Positions 1 to 8,482 of a DNA stretch of 64,000 bases are shown here, one piece after another. Under the pieces are notes generated by a model that was not told where the DNA came from, ran no database searches, and worked only from the letters and a program-made list of their open reading frames with translations. The stretch is from Sinisalibacter aestuarii (lineage in GTDB: Bacteria; Pseudomonadota; Alphaproteobacteria; Rhodobacterales; Rhodobacteraceae), in NCBI RefSeq assembly GCF_027923545.1, contig NZ_BROH01000011.1:1-64000 (forward strand), given 5' to 3'. A program made the position numbers and the translations under genes. Numbering within the stretch: position 1 is the first letter of the stretch; the number at the start of each line of letters is the position of its first letter.

Positions 1-348
1 AAGGTGATCGTCTCGGGCGGGCGTGGCGTCGGCTCGGAAGAGAACTTCGCGCTGATCGGGGCGCTGGCCGACAAGCTGGGGGCGGCGGTGGGCGCCTCGC
101 GCGCGGCGGTCGACTCGGGCTTCGCGCCGAACGATCTGCAGGTCGGCCAGACCGGCAAGGTGGTCGCGCCGGAGCTCTACATCGCGGTCGGGATCTCCGG
201 CGCGATCCAGCACCTGGCGGGGATGAAGGATTCGAAGATCATCGTCGCGATCAACAAGGACGAGGAAGCGCCGATCTTCCAGGTCGCCGATTACGGCCTC
301 GTCGCCGATCTGTTCGAGGCGCTGCCGGAGCTTACCGGGAAGCTGTGA
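1..348 (+). CDS. etfA: Electron transfer flavoprotein alpha subunit, C-terminal part
   Basis: The frame is open from base 1, so the gene starts upstream of the window. The 115 visible residues are the FAD-binding C-terminal domain of EtfA: SGGRGVGS near the start, then [20 protein letters not shown], and the [11 protein letters not shown] segment that contacts FAD. EtfAB carries electrons from acyl-CoA dehydrogenases to ETF-quinone oxidoreductase. The hydroxyacyl-CoA dehydrogenase at 1.9 kb and mcd at 10.3 kb fit a fatty-acid/acyl-CoA oxidation context. The N-terminal domain is not visible. A strong terminator follows the stop. Confidence 0.96.
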   Translation, partial: KVIVSGGRGVGSEENFALIGALADKLGAAVGASRAAVDSGFAPNDLQVGQTGKVVAPELYIAVGISGAIQHLAGMKDSKIIVAINKDEEAPIFQVADYGLVADLFEALPELTGKL

Positions 349-372
349 GCCGGACAGCGCCGCAAACGACAA

Positions 373-396
373 GGCCCGCCATAATGGCGGGCCTTT
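373..396 (+). terminator. Rho-independent terminator after etfA
   Basis: A perfect 9-bp stem (373-381 with 385-393) closes a 3-base loop and is followed by a short T run. It lies 25 bases after the etfA stop and just before the end of the convergent GFA gene, so it probably serves etfA and may also act on the minus strand. Confidence 0.85.
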
Positions 397-409
397 CTTG
401 TGGCGGCGG

Positions 410-784
410 TCACGCCTCGCGATCGCGCTCGTAGCCTGTCGCCAGCGCACAGGGTGCGAGCCAGCTTTCGCGCCGCGACGTCCAGCATTCGTAATCCGGC
501 ACGAACTGATCCGGCGCATCCAGCGTGCCGAGATGCACCTCGATTTCATCGCCGCTCCGCGCAAAGACCGACGAGCCGCAGCGCGGGCAGAAATGCCGCC
601 CCTGATAAGCGCGGGTCTCGCCCGTGACCGTCACCGCCGCGGCGGGAAAGATCGCAGCCGCGTAGAACAGCGCGCCGTGGTGCTTTCGGCAGTCGAGGCA
701 GTGGCAGAGACCCACCCGGTCGGGCACACCCGTTGTTTCGAGCCGTACCGCGCCGCACAGGCATCCGCCGCTATGTCGTTCCAT
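410..784 (-). CDS. GFA (CENP-V/glutathione-dependent formaldehyde-activating) family protein
   Basis: Protein of 124 residues with the zinc-cysteine pattern of the GFA/CENP-V fold: GGCLCGAVR near the N-terminus, then CHCLDCRKHHG, then CPRCGSS. The frame is open further upstream, but the methionine directly before the GGCLCG motif is the likely start and gives the usual family length. Most bacterial members have no proven substrate, so the formaldehyde link is a family name rather than a demonstrated role. It is convergent with etfA and lies downstream of the DUF6473-like gene on the same strand. Confidence 0.85.
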   Translation of the reverse strand: MERHSGGCLCGAVRLETTGVPDRVGLCHCLDCRKHHGALFYAAAIFPAAAVTVTGETRAYQGRHFCPRCGSSVFARSGDEIEVHLGTLDAPDQFVPDYECWTSRRESWLAPCALATGYERDREA

Positions 785-869
785 GACGCGCCTCCGCCCG
801 GTTGCATTCCGCCATCGTAGCGGCGGCAGCCGCCCGAGGCAAAGGCGCGTCAGGTCGCCCGCACGTCGC

Positions 870-1697
870 CTAGAGCAACCGCGCCAGCACCGGATGCAGC
901 GCGCGGGCGGCCTTGTCATGCGCCGTCACCCCGAGCAGGCCCTGCGCCGCCGGTTCCTCCATCTCGCCGTAGACAAGCCCGGCTGACCCATCGGCGATCT
1001 CGTCAGCGCTCACCACCACTTCGACCACCGCCGCCACGTAAGGGCGCACCGCCTCGATCATGTCGCGGTCGACGAACAGCGGCTCGGCGCCGTCGCCCGG
1101 GCAGCTTGTGCAGTCGTCCGGCGCATGGTCGGCAAGCCAGAGCAGCACCACCCGGCTGCGGATCTTCGACACCAGCGAGCGCATCCGCGCCACCCAGGCC
1201 TCTTTCAGTTCCGTCTCGACCAGCGCGAACATGTCCGGATCCTTCGCCTTCAGCGCCGCCAGCAGATGGCGGGTGAAGTTGAACTCGGTAAAGTCCACCT
1301 CGCGGTAGATCGTTTTCAGCAGGGCCGAGGCGCGCAGGAAGCGATCGTTGCGGCGCGGATGCACGGCGTAGAACCGGTTTGACAGGTTCTGCGCCCCCAT
1401 CACCTGCACCACGCTCACCGCCGCGCCCGAGGCCGCCTGCATCACCGTTTCGTCATTGGCGAACACGTCGATCCCGGCATTCACCTGCCCGAAATTCACC
1501 ACCGGCCCGCCGATCAGCTCTTCGGTCAGCGCCGGATAGGGGCTGGCGACGAACTTGCCGTAGGTCTCTGTGCCGCCGAGCACGGCGACGTAAGACGTAT
1601 CGAGCCGCCGTTTCGGCCCGCGGAACAGAAGTTTCGATTTCCCGTACCGGCACGGGACGTAGTCAAGGGCACCTTCGCCCAGGTCATGATAGGCCAT
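870..1697 (-). CDS. DUF6473-like protein of unknown function
   Basis: Protein of 275 residues beginning MAYHDLGEGALDYVPCRYG. An AGGAG ribosome site about 8 bases upstream picks this start over one seven codons earlier. It resembles a family I recall as DUF6473 in Rhodobacteraceae, with a conserved YVAVLGGTETYGKF segment and a VVNFGQVNAGIDVF segment. The glycine-rich LGGTETYG suggests a nucleotide or phosphate site, but this is inference. No signal peptide or membrane segment is visible. The family assignment is from memory and the function is unknown. Confidence 0.7.
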   Translation of the reverse strand: MAYHDLGEGALDYVPCRYGKSKLLFRGPKRRLDTSYVAVLGGTETYGKFVASPYPALTEELIGGPVVNFGQVNAGIDVFANDETVMQAASGAAVSVVQVMGAQNLSNRFYAVHPRRNDRFLRASALLKTIYREVDFTEFNFTRHLLAALKAKDPDMFALVETELKEAWVARMRSLVSKIRSRVVLLWLADHAPDDCTSCPGDGAEPLFVDRDMIEAVRPYVAAVVEVVVSADEIADGSAGLVYGEMEEPAAQGLLGVTAHDKAARALHPVLARLL

Positions 1698-1791
1698 ACC
1701 ACCCACTCCTTTTTTCACCCGGTGACGAGATTCGCAGCAAAGCCTTGCGAAATCGCTAAGGTGAGAATGCGTCTCGAATTGTCGGGGTCTC

Positions 1792-1820
1792 GTCCGGGCG
1801 CCTTTCGCTTGCGCCCGGAC
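1792..1820 (+). other. Strong hairpin in the leader of the 3-hydroxyacyl-CoA dehydrogenase gene
   Basis: A perfect 10-bp inverted repeat (1792-1801 with 1811-1820) with a 9-base loop lies 44 bases upstream of the dehydrogenase start. There is no T run, so it is not a simple terminator. It could be an mRNA leader structure or a terminator-like element for the divergent transcript. Role unknown. Confidence 0.5.
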
Positions 1821-1864
1821 GACGGGGGCGCATAAGGTCCGGCCAGAATATGAAGGAGCGGATG

Positions 1865-2740
1865 ATGGCAGTCGAAAGGGTCGGGATCGTCGGTGCGGGC
1901 CAGATGGGCAACGGCATCGCCCACGTGATGGCGCTCGCGGGCTATGAGGTGCTGCTGAACGACATCGAGCAAGCCGCGCTCGACGGCGCGCTGGAGACGA
2001 TCCGCCACAACCTCGACCGGCAGGTGAGCCGCGACAAGATCGCCGCCGCCGACCGCGACGCCGCGCTCGGGCGGATCGCGACCACCCTCACCCTTGCCGA
2101 TCTCGGCCAGACCGACCTGGTGATCGAGGCCGCCACCGAGAACGAGAGCGTGAAGCAGGCGATCTTCGACGCGCTGGTGCCGCATCTGAAGCCGGAGACG
2201 ATCCTGACTTCCAACACCTCGTCGATCTCCATCACCCGGCTCGCCAGCCGCACCGACCGGCCGGAAAAGTTCATGGGATTCCACTTCATGAACCCGGTGC
2301 CGGTGATGCAGCTTGTCGAGCTGATCCGCGGCATCGCCACCGATCAGGCCACCTACGATACCTGCGCGGAGGTGGTCGGCAAGCTGGGCAAGACCGCCGC
2401 GCCGGCGGAGGACTTTCCCGCCTTCATCGTCAACCGCATCCTGATGCCGATGATCAACGAGGCGGTTTATACGCTCTACGAGGGCGTCGGCTCGGTGAAG
2501 TCGATCGACGGGGCGATGCGGCTGGGCGCCAATCACCCGATGGGGCCGCTGGAACTGGCCGATTTCATCGGCCTCGATACCTGCCTTGCGATCATGAACG
2601 TGCTGCATGACGGGCTGGCCGACACCAAATACCGCCCCTGCCCGCTGCTGACGAAATACGTCGAGGCCGGCTGGCTCGGGCGCAAGACGGGCCGTGGCTT
2701 TTACGATTATCGCGGCGAGGAGCCGGTGCCGACGCGCTGA
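1865..2740 (+). CDS. hbdA: 3-hydroxybutyryl-CoA / 3-hydroxyacyl-CoA dehydrogenase
   Basis: Protein of 291 residues. It has an N-terminal Rossmann fold ([14 protein letters not shown], the NAD site), the catalytic-region motif [19 protein letters not shown], and a C-terminal helical dimerisation domain with [16 protein letters not shown]. It oxidises (S)-3-hydroxyacyl-CoA to 3-ketoacyl-CoA with NAD. AAGGAG at 1853-1858 gives 6-base spacing to the ATG at 1865, so this start is preferred over the upstream ATGs at 1850, 1859 and 1862. Its position after etfA is common in this family. The length matches stand-alone HBD enzymes rather than FadB fusions. Confidence 0.93.
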   Translation: MAVERVGIVGAGQMGNGIAHVMALAGYEVLLNDIEQAALDGALETIRHNLDRQVSRDKIAAADRDAALGRIATTLTLADLGQTDLVIEAATENESVKQAIFDALVPHLKPETILTSNTSSISITRLASRTDRPEKFMGFHFMNPVPVMQLVELIRGIATDQATYDTCAEVVGKLGKTAAPAEDFPAFIVNRILMPMINEAVYTLYEGVGSVKSIDGAMRLGANHPMGPLELADFIGLDTCLAIMNVLHDGLADTKYRPCPLLTKYVEAGWLGRKTGRGFYDYRGEEPVPTR

Positions 2741-2744
2741 AGCG

Positions 2745-3599
2745 TCAATCTTCCAGCGACAGCGTGTGTTCGCGCGCCCAGGCAATCCAGCCGCGCGGGT
2801 CGCTCGCCAGCCCCTCAAGCTCGGCCCCGGCAAGCGGCGCGCCGATCACCGGCCCGTGCGGGCGATTGCAGACATGCACCACCTCGTGCAGCAGCATCGC
2901 CTGGCGCAGCGTCGGCGAGAGCCGGTTGGCGATGTGATAGGCGCGTGAATTCTGGCCGCGAAAGTGGATCGGCACCACCTGCGCGCCCGAGCGGCGGATC
3001 ATCTGGGCGGTGAACACGTTCCACTCCGCTTCCTCCACCGGGCCGAAGGCCGTTTTCGACGTGGCGACCACGCCGGAGGGGAAGATGCAGATCAGCCCGC
3101 CGGCCTTGAGCTTGTCCATCGCCGCCGCGCGCATTTCCTTGCCCTTGCGCTGCGCGTCCTTGTCATGCGGGAAAGGCACCGGGATGAGGAAGGACGAGGC
3201 CACCTCGTCAAGCCCGGTCAGCACCTCGCGGGTAAGGATGCCGAAATCGCCGCGCACCCGCGAGATCAGCTCGGCCATGATCATGCCGTCGACCAGCCCA
3301 TGCGGATGGTTGGCGACCACCACCACCGGGCCTTCCTTCGGGATATTGGCGAATTGCTCGGGCGGCGTGGTGATCTCGATCCCCATCACCTCCAGCGCCG
3401 CACCCCAGAAGGCGAGGCCCTGCGCCCCGCCCCGGCGCTCGAATTCGCGCACCATGCGGATGATCGAAACCTTGCCGGTAAGCCATTCGATGGCGCGAAT
3501 CGTGGTCGACTGGAACCCGTTCTCGAACGAATTCGCGTAAGTCAGGTTCCGTTTGTCGTATTTCGGCGGGCCACCGTTCTCGCTCGTCCAGGCGAACAT
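2745..3599 (-). CDS. Lysophospholipid acyltransferase family protein
   Basis: Protein of 284 residues. The acyltransferase box is NHPHGLVDG (an H-x5-D form, as in hemolysin/OlsA-like acyltransferases), followed by FPSGVVATS and VVPIHFRG, which fit the later acceptor-binding blocks of the family. It probably transfers an acyl group to a lysolipid at the inner membrane; the acceptor cannot be told from sequence. Its stop is 4 bases from that of the dehydrogenase (convergent). Upstream, only 10 bases separate it from ptsH, so it may be the last gene of the chvI-ptsH transcript. Confidence 0.85.
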   Translation of the reverse strand: MFAWTSENGGPPKYDKRNLTYANSFENGFQSTTIRAIEWLTGKVSIIRMVREFERRGGAQGLAFWGAALEVMGIEITTPPEQFANIPKEGPVVVVANHPHGLVDGMIMAELISRVRGDFGILTREVLTGLDEVASSFLIPVPFPHDKDAQRKGKEMRAAAMDKLKAGGLICIFPSGVVATSKTAFGPVEEAEWNVFTAQMIRRSGAQVVPIHFRGQNSRAYHIANRLSPTLRQAMLLHEVVHVCNRPHGPVIGAPLAGAELEGLASDPRGWIAWAREHTLSLED

Positions 3600-3609
3600 C
3601 GCCGCACCC

Positions 3610-3888
3610 TCAGGATTCTTCGCCGAACTTGTCGGCCACCAGCGCCTCCAGCGCCGTCATCAACCCGCTGGCATCGGCGCCCGAGGTTTCGACGTCGATG
3701 GTGGTGCCATAGGACGCGGCGAGCATCAGCAGGCCCATGATGGAATCGCCCTCGGTATCCATCCCGTCGCGCGAGACGCGCGCACGCGCATCATGCGCCT
3801 CGACCACTTCCACGAATCTGGCCGAGGCACGGGCATGCAGGCCCTTGTCGTTGATAATCTTCAACCGGCGGGTCACCGTTTCGGCCAT
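3610..3888 (-). CDS. ptsH: HPr phosphocarrier protein of the regulatory PTS
   Basis: Protein of 92 residues with the active-site histidine in KGLHARAS (His18) and the regulatory serine region GDSIMGLLML (Ser49), the presumed HprK target. It passes phosphate from enzyme I to the EIIA encoded just upstream. No sugar permease gene is nearby, as is typical of alphaproteobacteria where the system is regulatory. The order chvI-chvG-hprK-rapZ-EIIA-ptsH on one strand, with overlapping or near-touching ends, points to co-transcription. Confidence 0.95.
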   Translation of the reverse strand: MAETVTRRLKIINDKGLHARASARFVEVVEAHDARARVSRDGMDTEGDSIMGLLMLAASYGTTIDVETSGADASGLMTALEALVADKFGEES

Positions 3889-3900
3889 GACACGTTGCTC

Positions 3901-4293
3901 CTAGTTCGGTTTGCCGTCGATACAATCAATATACTTGCGACCCGCCGCCATTGCCGCCGCGGCGGCAGCGTCGAGGTTCAGATGGCGGGATTTCGCCAGC
4001 TTTACCAGCATCGGCAGATTGGCCCCGTACAGGATCTTGCGGTTGGAATGGGCGCAGGCGGGCAGTGAAAGGTTCGACGGCGACGAGCCGAACATGTCGA
4101 CCACCACCATCACGCCGTCGCCGGTATCGACGGCATCGGCGGCCTGCGAAATCTCGGCCGCCTTGCGCGCCTTGTCATAGTCGGCCGCAATCGCGATGGC
4201 GCGCACCTGCGTCATCGGCCCGACCACATGCTCAACCGCCGCGAGATACTCCGCAGCCAGCCCGCCATGTGCGACAATCACGATGCCGATCAA
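3901..4293 (-). CDS. PTS EIIA component, mannose/fructose family
   Basis: Protein of 130 residues starting MIGIVIVAHGGLA. His9 in AHGG is the phosphorylation site of the EIIA-Man family. VVVDMFGSSPSNL matches the conserved DLFGGSP-like loop. Its ATG overlaps the rapZ stop (ATGA), so translation is coupled. With no permease nearby, it probably acts as a phosphorylation-state sensor rather than in sugar uptake. Confidence 0.93.
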   Translation of the reverse strand: MIGIVIVAHGGLAAEYLAAVEHVVGPMTQVRAIAIAADYDKARKAAEISQAADAVDTGDGVMVVVDMFGSSPSNLSLPACAHSNRKILYGANLPMLVKLAKSRHLNLDAAAAAAMAAGRKYIDCIDGKPN

Positions 4294-5228
4294 ACGGTTC
4301 GCCCCCCGTGGATTTCGGGCGCCCTGGTGCCGCCCGGAGCCTCAAGCTCACGGTGCCGAATAGACACCCGCCAGCCCCCGGTCGCAAGGCCCTTCGCCAC
4401 CGTTTCGGCGAGTGTGACCGAGCGGTGCCGCCCGCCCGTGCAGCCAAAGCCGATGCTCAGATGCGCCTTGCCCTCTTCGGCATAGGCCGGCAGCAGAAAC
4501 GCGATGAGCCCGGTGACCCGGTCGAGGAATTCATCGAACCGCGGGTCTTCAGCCACATAGCGGCGCACGGCCTCGTCCTTGCCGGTGAGCGGGCGCAGAT
4601 CCGCCTCCCAGTGCGGGTTGCGCAGGAAGCGCACGTCGAACACCAGATCGAGGCCATGCGGCACGCCGCGCTTGTAGGAAAAGCTCTGCACGGCGATCGA
4701 CAGCGTGTCGCCCTCGTCGAGCCCGATCCAGTGCAGAAGCTCGGACTTGAGGTCGTGGATGGTCAGATCGGAGGTGTCGATCAGGATGTCGGCGCGGGCG
4801 CGCACCGGGGCGAGCAGCTCGATCTCGCGGGCAATGCCCTGGATCGGGTTTTCGTCGCCCGAAAGCGGGTGGCGCCGGCGGGTTTCGGAATAGCGCTTCG
4901 ACAGCACGTCGGGGCGGCAATCGAGGTAGAGAAGTTCGACATCGAGGCGCGGATCGGTCTGCAGCGCGTCAATGGTTTCGGCCAGCGCCTTGGCGGAAAA
5001 GCCGCGCGTGCGCACGTCGATCCCCAGGGCCAGCGGATGGTCGACCGGGCCGCCGGCGAGCACACGGGGGATCAGGCGCATCGGCAGGTTGTCGATCACC
5101 TCGTAGCCGAAATCCTCCAGCGCCCGGATCGCCGTGGTGCGCCCGGCGCCTGATGGCCCGGTGACGAGCACCACGTGCTGCGGGCGGCGCTTCGCCTTGC
5201 CATTGGTCGCTGTCGCCGCATCAGACAT
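4290..5228 (-). CDS. rapZ: RapZ/YvcJ-type nucleotide-binding protein
   Basis: Protein of 312 residues. A P-loop GPSGAGRTTAIRALEDFGY is followed by VIDNLP, the RapZ/YvcJ signature, and GCTGGRHRSV lies near the C-terminus. In E. coli RapZ is an RNA-binding adaptor controlling GlmS; in alphaproteobacteria the role is not settled, but it is regularly encoded between hprK and the EIIA gene. The ATG at 5228 overlaps the hprK stop. An in-frame ATG five codons upstream is also possible. The first 20 residues are low-complexity and longer than in E. coli. Confidence 0.93.
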   Translation of the reverse strand: MSDAATATNGKAKRRPQHVVLVTGPSGAGRTTAIRALEDFGYEVIDNLPMRLIPRVLAGGPVDHPLALGIDVRTRGFSAKALAETIDALQTDPRLDVELLYLDCRPDVLSKRYSETRRRHPLSGDENPIQGIAREIELLAPVRARADILIDTSDLTIHDLKSELLHWIGLDEGDTLSIAVQSFSYKRGVPHGLDLVFDVRFLRNPHWEADLRPLTGKDEAVRRYVAEDPRFDEFLDRVTGLIAFLLPAYAEEGKAHLSIGFGCTGGRHRSVTLAETVAKGLATGGWRVSIRHRELEAPGGTRAPEIHGGRTV

Positions 5229-5670
5229 CGTGCCAGAGCCCACCTTTCAACAGGGCGAGTATGGCACTCGCGAAATGGGGGGCGTCAACCCTTCGCAGGT
5301 GCAGAATCGCCTGTCCGAGCACCTCTTTTGTGCGCGGTGCGGGCAAGCGGGCGGTCTCGACGGCGCCCATCTCCACCACCAGCGTGAGCGGGGCCGGCGG
5401 ATGGCCTTCGCTGCGGATCAGTCCGACGCCGCGCGCCTCGATCACGCCCGCCAGCCGCTCCGGCGGCAGCGCCCAGGGCCAGCCATCGCGTAACACGAGC
5501 CGGGTGCGGTCGTCGGCGATCAGGCGGGCACCCCGCGAGATGAGGTCGAGCGCCAGGCCGGATTTGCCGCTGCCGGACGGCCCCTCGATCAGAACCGCAC
5601 GGCCATCGACGGCAACGGCGCTGGCATGACGGGTTTCGGATGCAGGGGGGGCGCCTTGCGGCACGGTCAC
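5221..5670 (-). CDS. hprK: HPr kinase/phosphorylase, short alphaproteobacterial form
   Basis: Protein of 149 residues, about half the length of Firmicute HprK. The N-terminal domain is absent and only the kinase domain remains, with Walker A GPSGSGKSGLALDLI followed by LIADDRTRL. The short form is usual in alphaproteobacteria and is not a truncation here. It should phosphorylate the serine of HPr encoded downstream. Its ATG overlaps the chvG stop (ATGA), and its own stop overlaps the rapZ start. Confidence 0.92.
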   Translation of the reverse strand: MTVPQGAPPASETRHASAVAVDGRAVLIEGPSGSGKSGLALDLISRGARLIADDRTRLVLRDGWPWALPPERLAGVIEARGVGLIRSEGHPPAPLTLVVEMGAVETARLPAPRTKEVLGQAILHLRRVDAPHFASAILALLKGGLWHDV

Positions 5671-7403
5671 ACCGGCAGGCCCACGACGAAGCGGGCGCCG
5701 AGCGGCTCGGAGGTGATATCGGCATCCGTCGGGCGGATGTTCTCGGCCCAGATCACACCGCCATGCGCCTCGACGATCTGCTTGGATATGGCAAGGCCGA
5801 GGCCGGAATTGTTGCCGAACTGGTTTTCGGGCCGCTGGCTGTAGAAGCGGTTGAAGATCTTGGTCAGCGCCTCTTCCGGGATGCCGGGGCCGGTATCCTC
5901 GACCACGACGAGCACCCGGTTGTCGCGCTGGCGGGCCCAGACGCGGATCGCGTCGCCCTCTTCGCAGAAGCTGGTGGCGTTGGAGATCAGGTTGACGAAA
6001 ACCTGCGCCAGCCGCGCTTCCAGACCGTTGATGACGATCTTGTCGGACGGCAGGTCGCTGATGAAATCCACGCCCTTCTGATGCGCCTCGTTGCCGAGAT
6101 ATTCGCCGAGATTGCGCAGCATCTTGAGAAGGTCGAAAGGCTCCTCCTCTTCCTTCACCAGCTCGCTGTCGAGGCGGGAGGCGTTGGAAATGTCGCTCAC
6201 CAGCCGGTCGAGCCGGCGCACATCGTGATCGACCACGTCGAGCAGGCGGTTGCGCTGCTCTTCCTTGGTGGCAAGCCGCAGAGTGCCGACGGCGGAGCGC
6301 AGGCTCGCCAGCGGGTTCTTGATTTCGTGCGCCACGTCGGCGGCGAATTGTTCGTTGGCGTCGATCCGGTCGTACAGGGCGGCGACCATGCCGCGCAGCG
6401 CCTTCGACAGCCGCCCGATCTCGTCGGGCCGGCCGGTGAGGTCGGGTATGCGGACCCGGCCCGGATTGACCTTGCGCGAATTCTTGTCGCGGCCGATCTC
6501 GGCGGCGGCGGCAAGGTCGGCCAGCGGGTTGGCGATGGTCGAGGCCAGCACGAGGCTGAGGCCGATGGAGACGAGGATCGCGATCAGGAACATCTGCAGG
6601 ATCTGCTCGCGCTCGGCGCGCACCAGGCTGTCGACCAGCCCGCCGGTGCTTTCCACCGCCACCGCACCGATGACCTCGCCCTGCAGCACGATCGGCGTGG
6701 TGACGAAATAGGTCACGCTGCCGTTGGCCCCGTTCACGCTGGCGATGCGGGTGTTGCCCGCCAGCGCATCGCCGAGGAATTCGCGCGCGCGCGCCTCGCC
6801 GTCATAAACCGCCGCGCCATCCTCGCCGCCCGAACTCAGCAGCCCGGCAATAAGATCCCATACCCGGCTCAGCCCGTCGGTGATGATGGTCGAGCCATAA
6901 TCGCGTTCAAGGCCGATGGCATCGGGCGCCTGCATCTGCGGATTGCTCGCGTTCGAGCCGAGCAGCACGCCGCTGGCGTCGAACACCATCAGGCTGCCGC
7001 TATCGTATAGCCCGATCTGCGGGATGATCCGGGCAACGCGCTCGGCACTCAGCCCCGGCGTGTCCGGGGCAGAGGCCGTGCCGGCGGCGCCGACCTCGAA
7101 CACATCGGCGACGATCTGCGCCGAGGCCACCAGGCTGCGCTCGCGCTGGAACAGCAGGCTCTCGCGGAACGGGTTGAGGTACAGAACCCCGCCGACGAGC
7201 ACCACGAGCCCAAGGATATTGAAGGTGATGATCTTGCGCGCGAGCGGCGAACGGTTGATCGACAGCAGCCCGCGGCGCCTGCGGCCCTCGCGCAGCTCGG
7301 CATCGACGTGGGACTGGGGCGAGACCCAGTCTTCGCCCAGCACCACCTCGGTGTCGCCTGCCGTGCCCTTTGTATCGCGCACCAATGTCACCCCATCGTG
7401 CAA
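5667..7403 (-). CDS. chvG: ChvG/ExoS-type sensor histidine kinase
   Basis: Protein of 578 residues. A cytoplasmic N-terminus of about 60 residues precedes a first membrane helix (FNILGLVVLVGGVLYL). A periplasmic domain of about 170 residues follows, then a second helix (MFLIAILVSIGLSLVLAS), a HAMP region, the H box ADVAHEIKNPLASL (near residue 360), and an ATPase domain with VVEDTGPGIPEEALTKIF and GLGLAISKQIVEAHGG. ChvG-ChvI is known in rhizobia to respond to acid and envelope stress and to affect carbon metabolism. It is encoded 24 bases after chvI. Confidence 0.95.
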   Translation of the reverse strand: MHDGVTLVRDTKGTAGDTEVVLGEDWVSPQSHVDAELREGRRRRGLLSINRSPLARKIITFNILGLVVLVGGVLYLNPFRESLLFQRERSLVASAQIVADVFEVGAAGTASAPDTPGLSAERVARIIPQIGLYDSGSLMVFDASGVLLGSNASNPQMQAPDAIGLERDYGSTIITDGLSRVWDLIAGLLSSGGEDGAAVYDGEARAREFLGDALAGNTRIASVNGANGSVTYFVTTPIVLQGEVIGAVAVESTGGLVDSLVRAEREQILQMFLIAILVSIGLSLVLASTIANPLADLAAAAEIGRDKNSRKVNPGRVRIPDLTGRPDEIGRLSKALRGMVAALYDRIDANEQFAADVAHEIKNPLASLRSAVGTLRLATKEEQRNRLLDVVDHDVRRLDRLVSDISNASRLDSELVKEEEEPFDLLKMLRNLGEYLGNEAHQKGVDFISDLPSDKIVINGLEARLAQVFVNLISNATSFCEEGDAIRVWARQRDNRVLVVVEDTGPGIPEEALTKIFNRFYSQRPENQFGNNSGLGLAISKQIVEAHGGVIWAENIRPTDADITSEPLGARFVVGLPV

Positions 7404-7427
7404 CGCCCGGCCCGAAGGCCGCGCCTG

Positions 7428-8129
7428 TTATTCTTCGTTGTAACGATAGCCGATGCCATACAGCGTTTCGATGGCTGAAAACTCGTCATCCACCATCCGC
7501 ATCTTCTTGCGCAGCCGCTTGATGTGGCTGTCGATGGTGCGGTCATCGACATAGACCTGATCGTCATAGGCCACATCCATCAACTGGTCGCGGCTTTTCA
7601 CGAAGCCGGGCCGCTGGGCCAGGGCCTGCAGCAGCAGGAACTCGGTCACGGTGAGTGACACGTCGAGCCCCTTCCAGGTAACCGCGTGGCGCAGCGGGTC
7701 CATCGTGAGCTGGCCGCGCTGCATCACCTTGTTTTCTTCCGTGTCGCTCACCACCACGCCTTCGATCGCTTCCTGCCGGCGCAGCAGCGCGCGGATGCGC
7801 TCGACCAGCAGGCGCTGGCTGAAGGGCTTCTTCACATAATCGTCGGCCCCCATGCGCAGGCCGAGCACCTCGTCGATCTCGTCGTCCTTCGAGGTGAGGA
7901 AGATCACCGGCATGTTGGATTTCTGGCGCACACGCTGGAGCAGATCCATCCCGTCCATGCGCGGCATCTTGATGTCGAACACCGCCATGTCGGGCAGGCG
8001 CTTGTTGAACGCATCCAGCGCGGCCTGACCGTCGTTATAGGTTTCGACCTCGAAGCCCTCGGCCTCCAGCGTCATCGAAACGGACGTCAGGATGTTCCTG
8101 TCGTCGTCGACCAATGCAATCCTCGACAT
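7428..8129 (-). CDS. chvI: ChvI-type response regulator
   Basis: Protein of 233 residues. The receiver domain has the acidic triad VDDDRN (D8-D10) and the phospho-acceptor Asp52 in [10 protein letters not shown], with the K switch in [10 protein letters not shown]. The C-terminus is an OmpR-type winged helix ([30 protein letters not shown]). It is the partner of ChvG. It is divergent from pckA across a 353-base gap. ChvI control of pckA is known in Agrobacterium and its relatives, which would fit this arrangement. Confidence 0.96.
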   Translation of the reverse strand: MSRIALVDDDRNILTSVSMTLEAEGFEVETYNDGQAALDAFNKRLPDMAVFDIKMPRMDGMDLLQRVRQKSNMPVIFLTSKDDEIDEVLGLRMGADDYVKKPFSQRLLVERIRALLRRQEAIEGVVVSDTEENKVMQRGQLTMDPLRHAVTWKGLDVSLTVTEFLLLQALAQRPGFVKSRDQLMDVAYDDQVYVDDRTIDSHIKRLRKKMRMVDDEFSAIETLYGIGYRYNEE

Positions 8130-8293
8130 GGGAGAGATCCTCTACTGCTCGTTAATTCTACTTGTTTTCCAACCATTGAATCCAGTTTCCCGCCGCAAAT
8201 CAATATGCAAGCGCGAATCGGGGGCGGGAGTGAGTCAATTAGGCACCACAAAACACGAAAAAAGAACTAAATCCGCCCCGTCTCTTTGAAAGA

Positions 8294-8326
8294 TGGTTGC
8301 GCAAACAACCGCTTTGCTAGCGCAAA
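8294..8326. promoter_or_regulatory. Candidate LacI-type operator pair upstream of pckA
   Basis: TGGTTGCGCAAACA (8294-8307) matches 13 of 14 bases of a perfect palindrome found in front of the sugar-kinase gene at 24568. A second, imperfect site, TTTGC-TAGC-GCAAA, lies at 8313-8326. A central CG inside a short palindrome is characteristic of LacI/GalR-family operators. In Sinorhizobium a LacI-family protein, PckR, controls pckA; whether this is its motif cannot be checked here. No LacI-type gene lies in the window. Confidence 0.55.
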
Positions 8327-8482
8327 CTGTTCAATCGCGCCTATTCCCACAAGAAAATCACATGGTATAGCGACCTTGCCGCGCGCGCAGCAATGCAGGT
8401 GCGGCATGGTGCGGGTTGGCCCCTCGCGCGAATGTGGAAAATCGACGAAACTCCCGGCGCGAGCCGGAAACAGGAGCATCAG

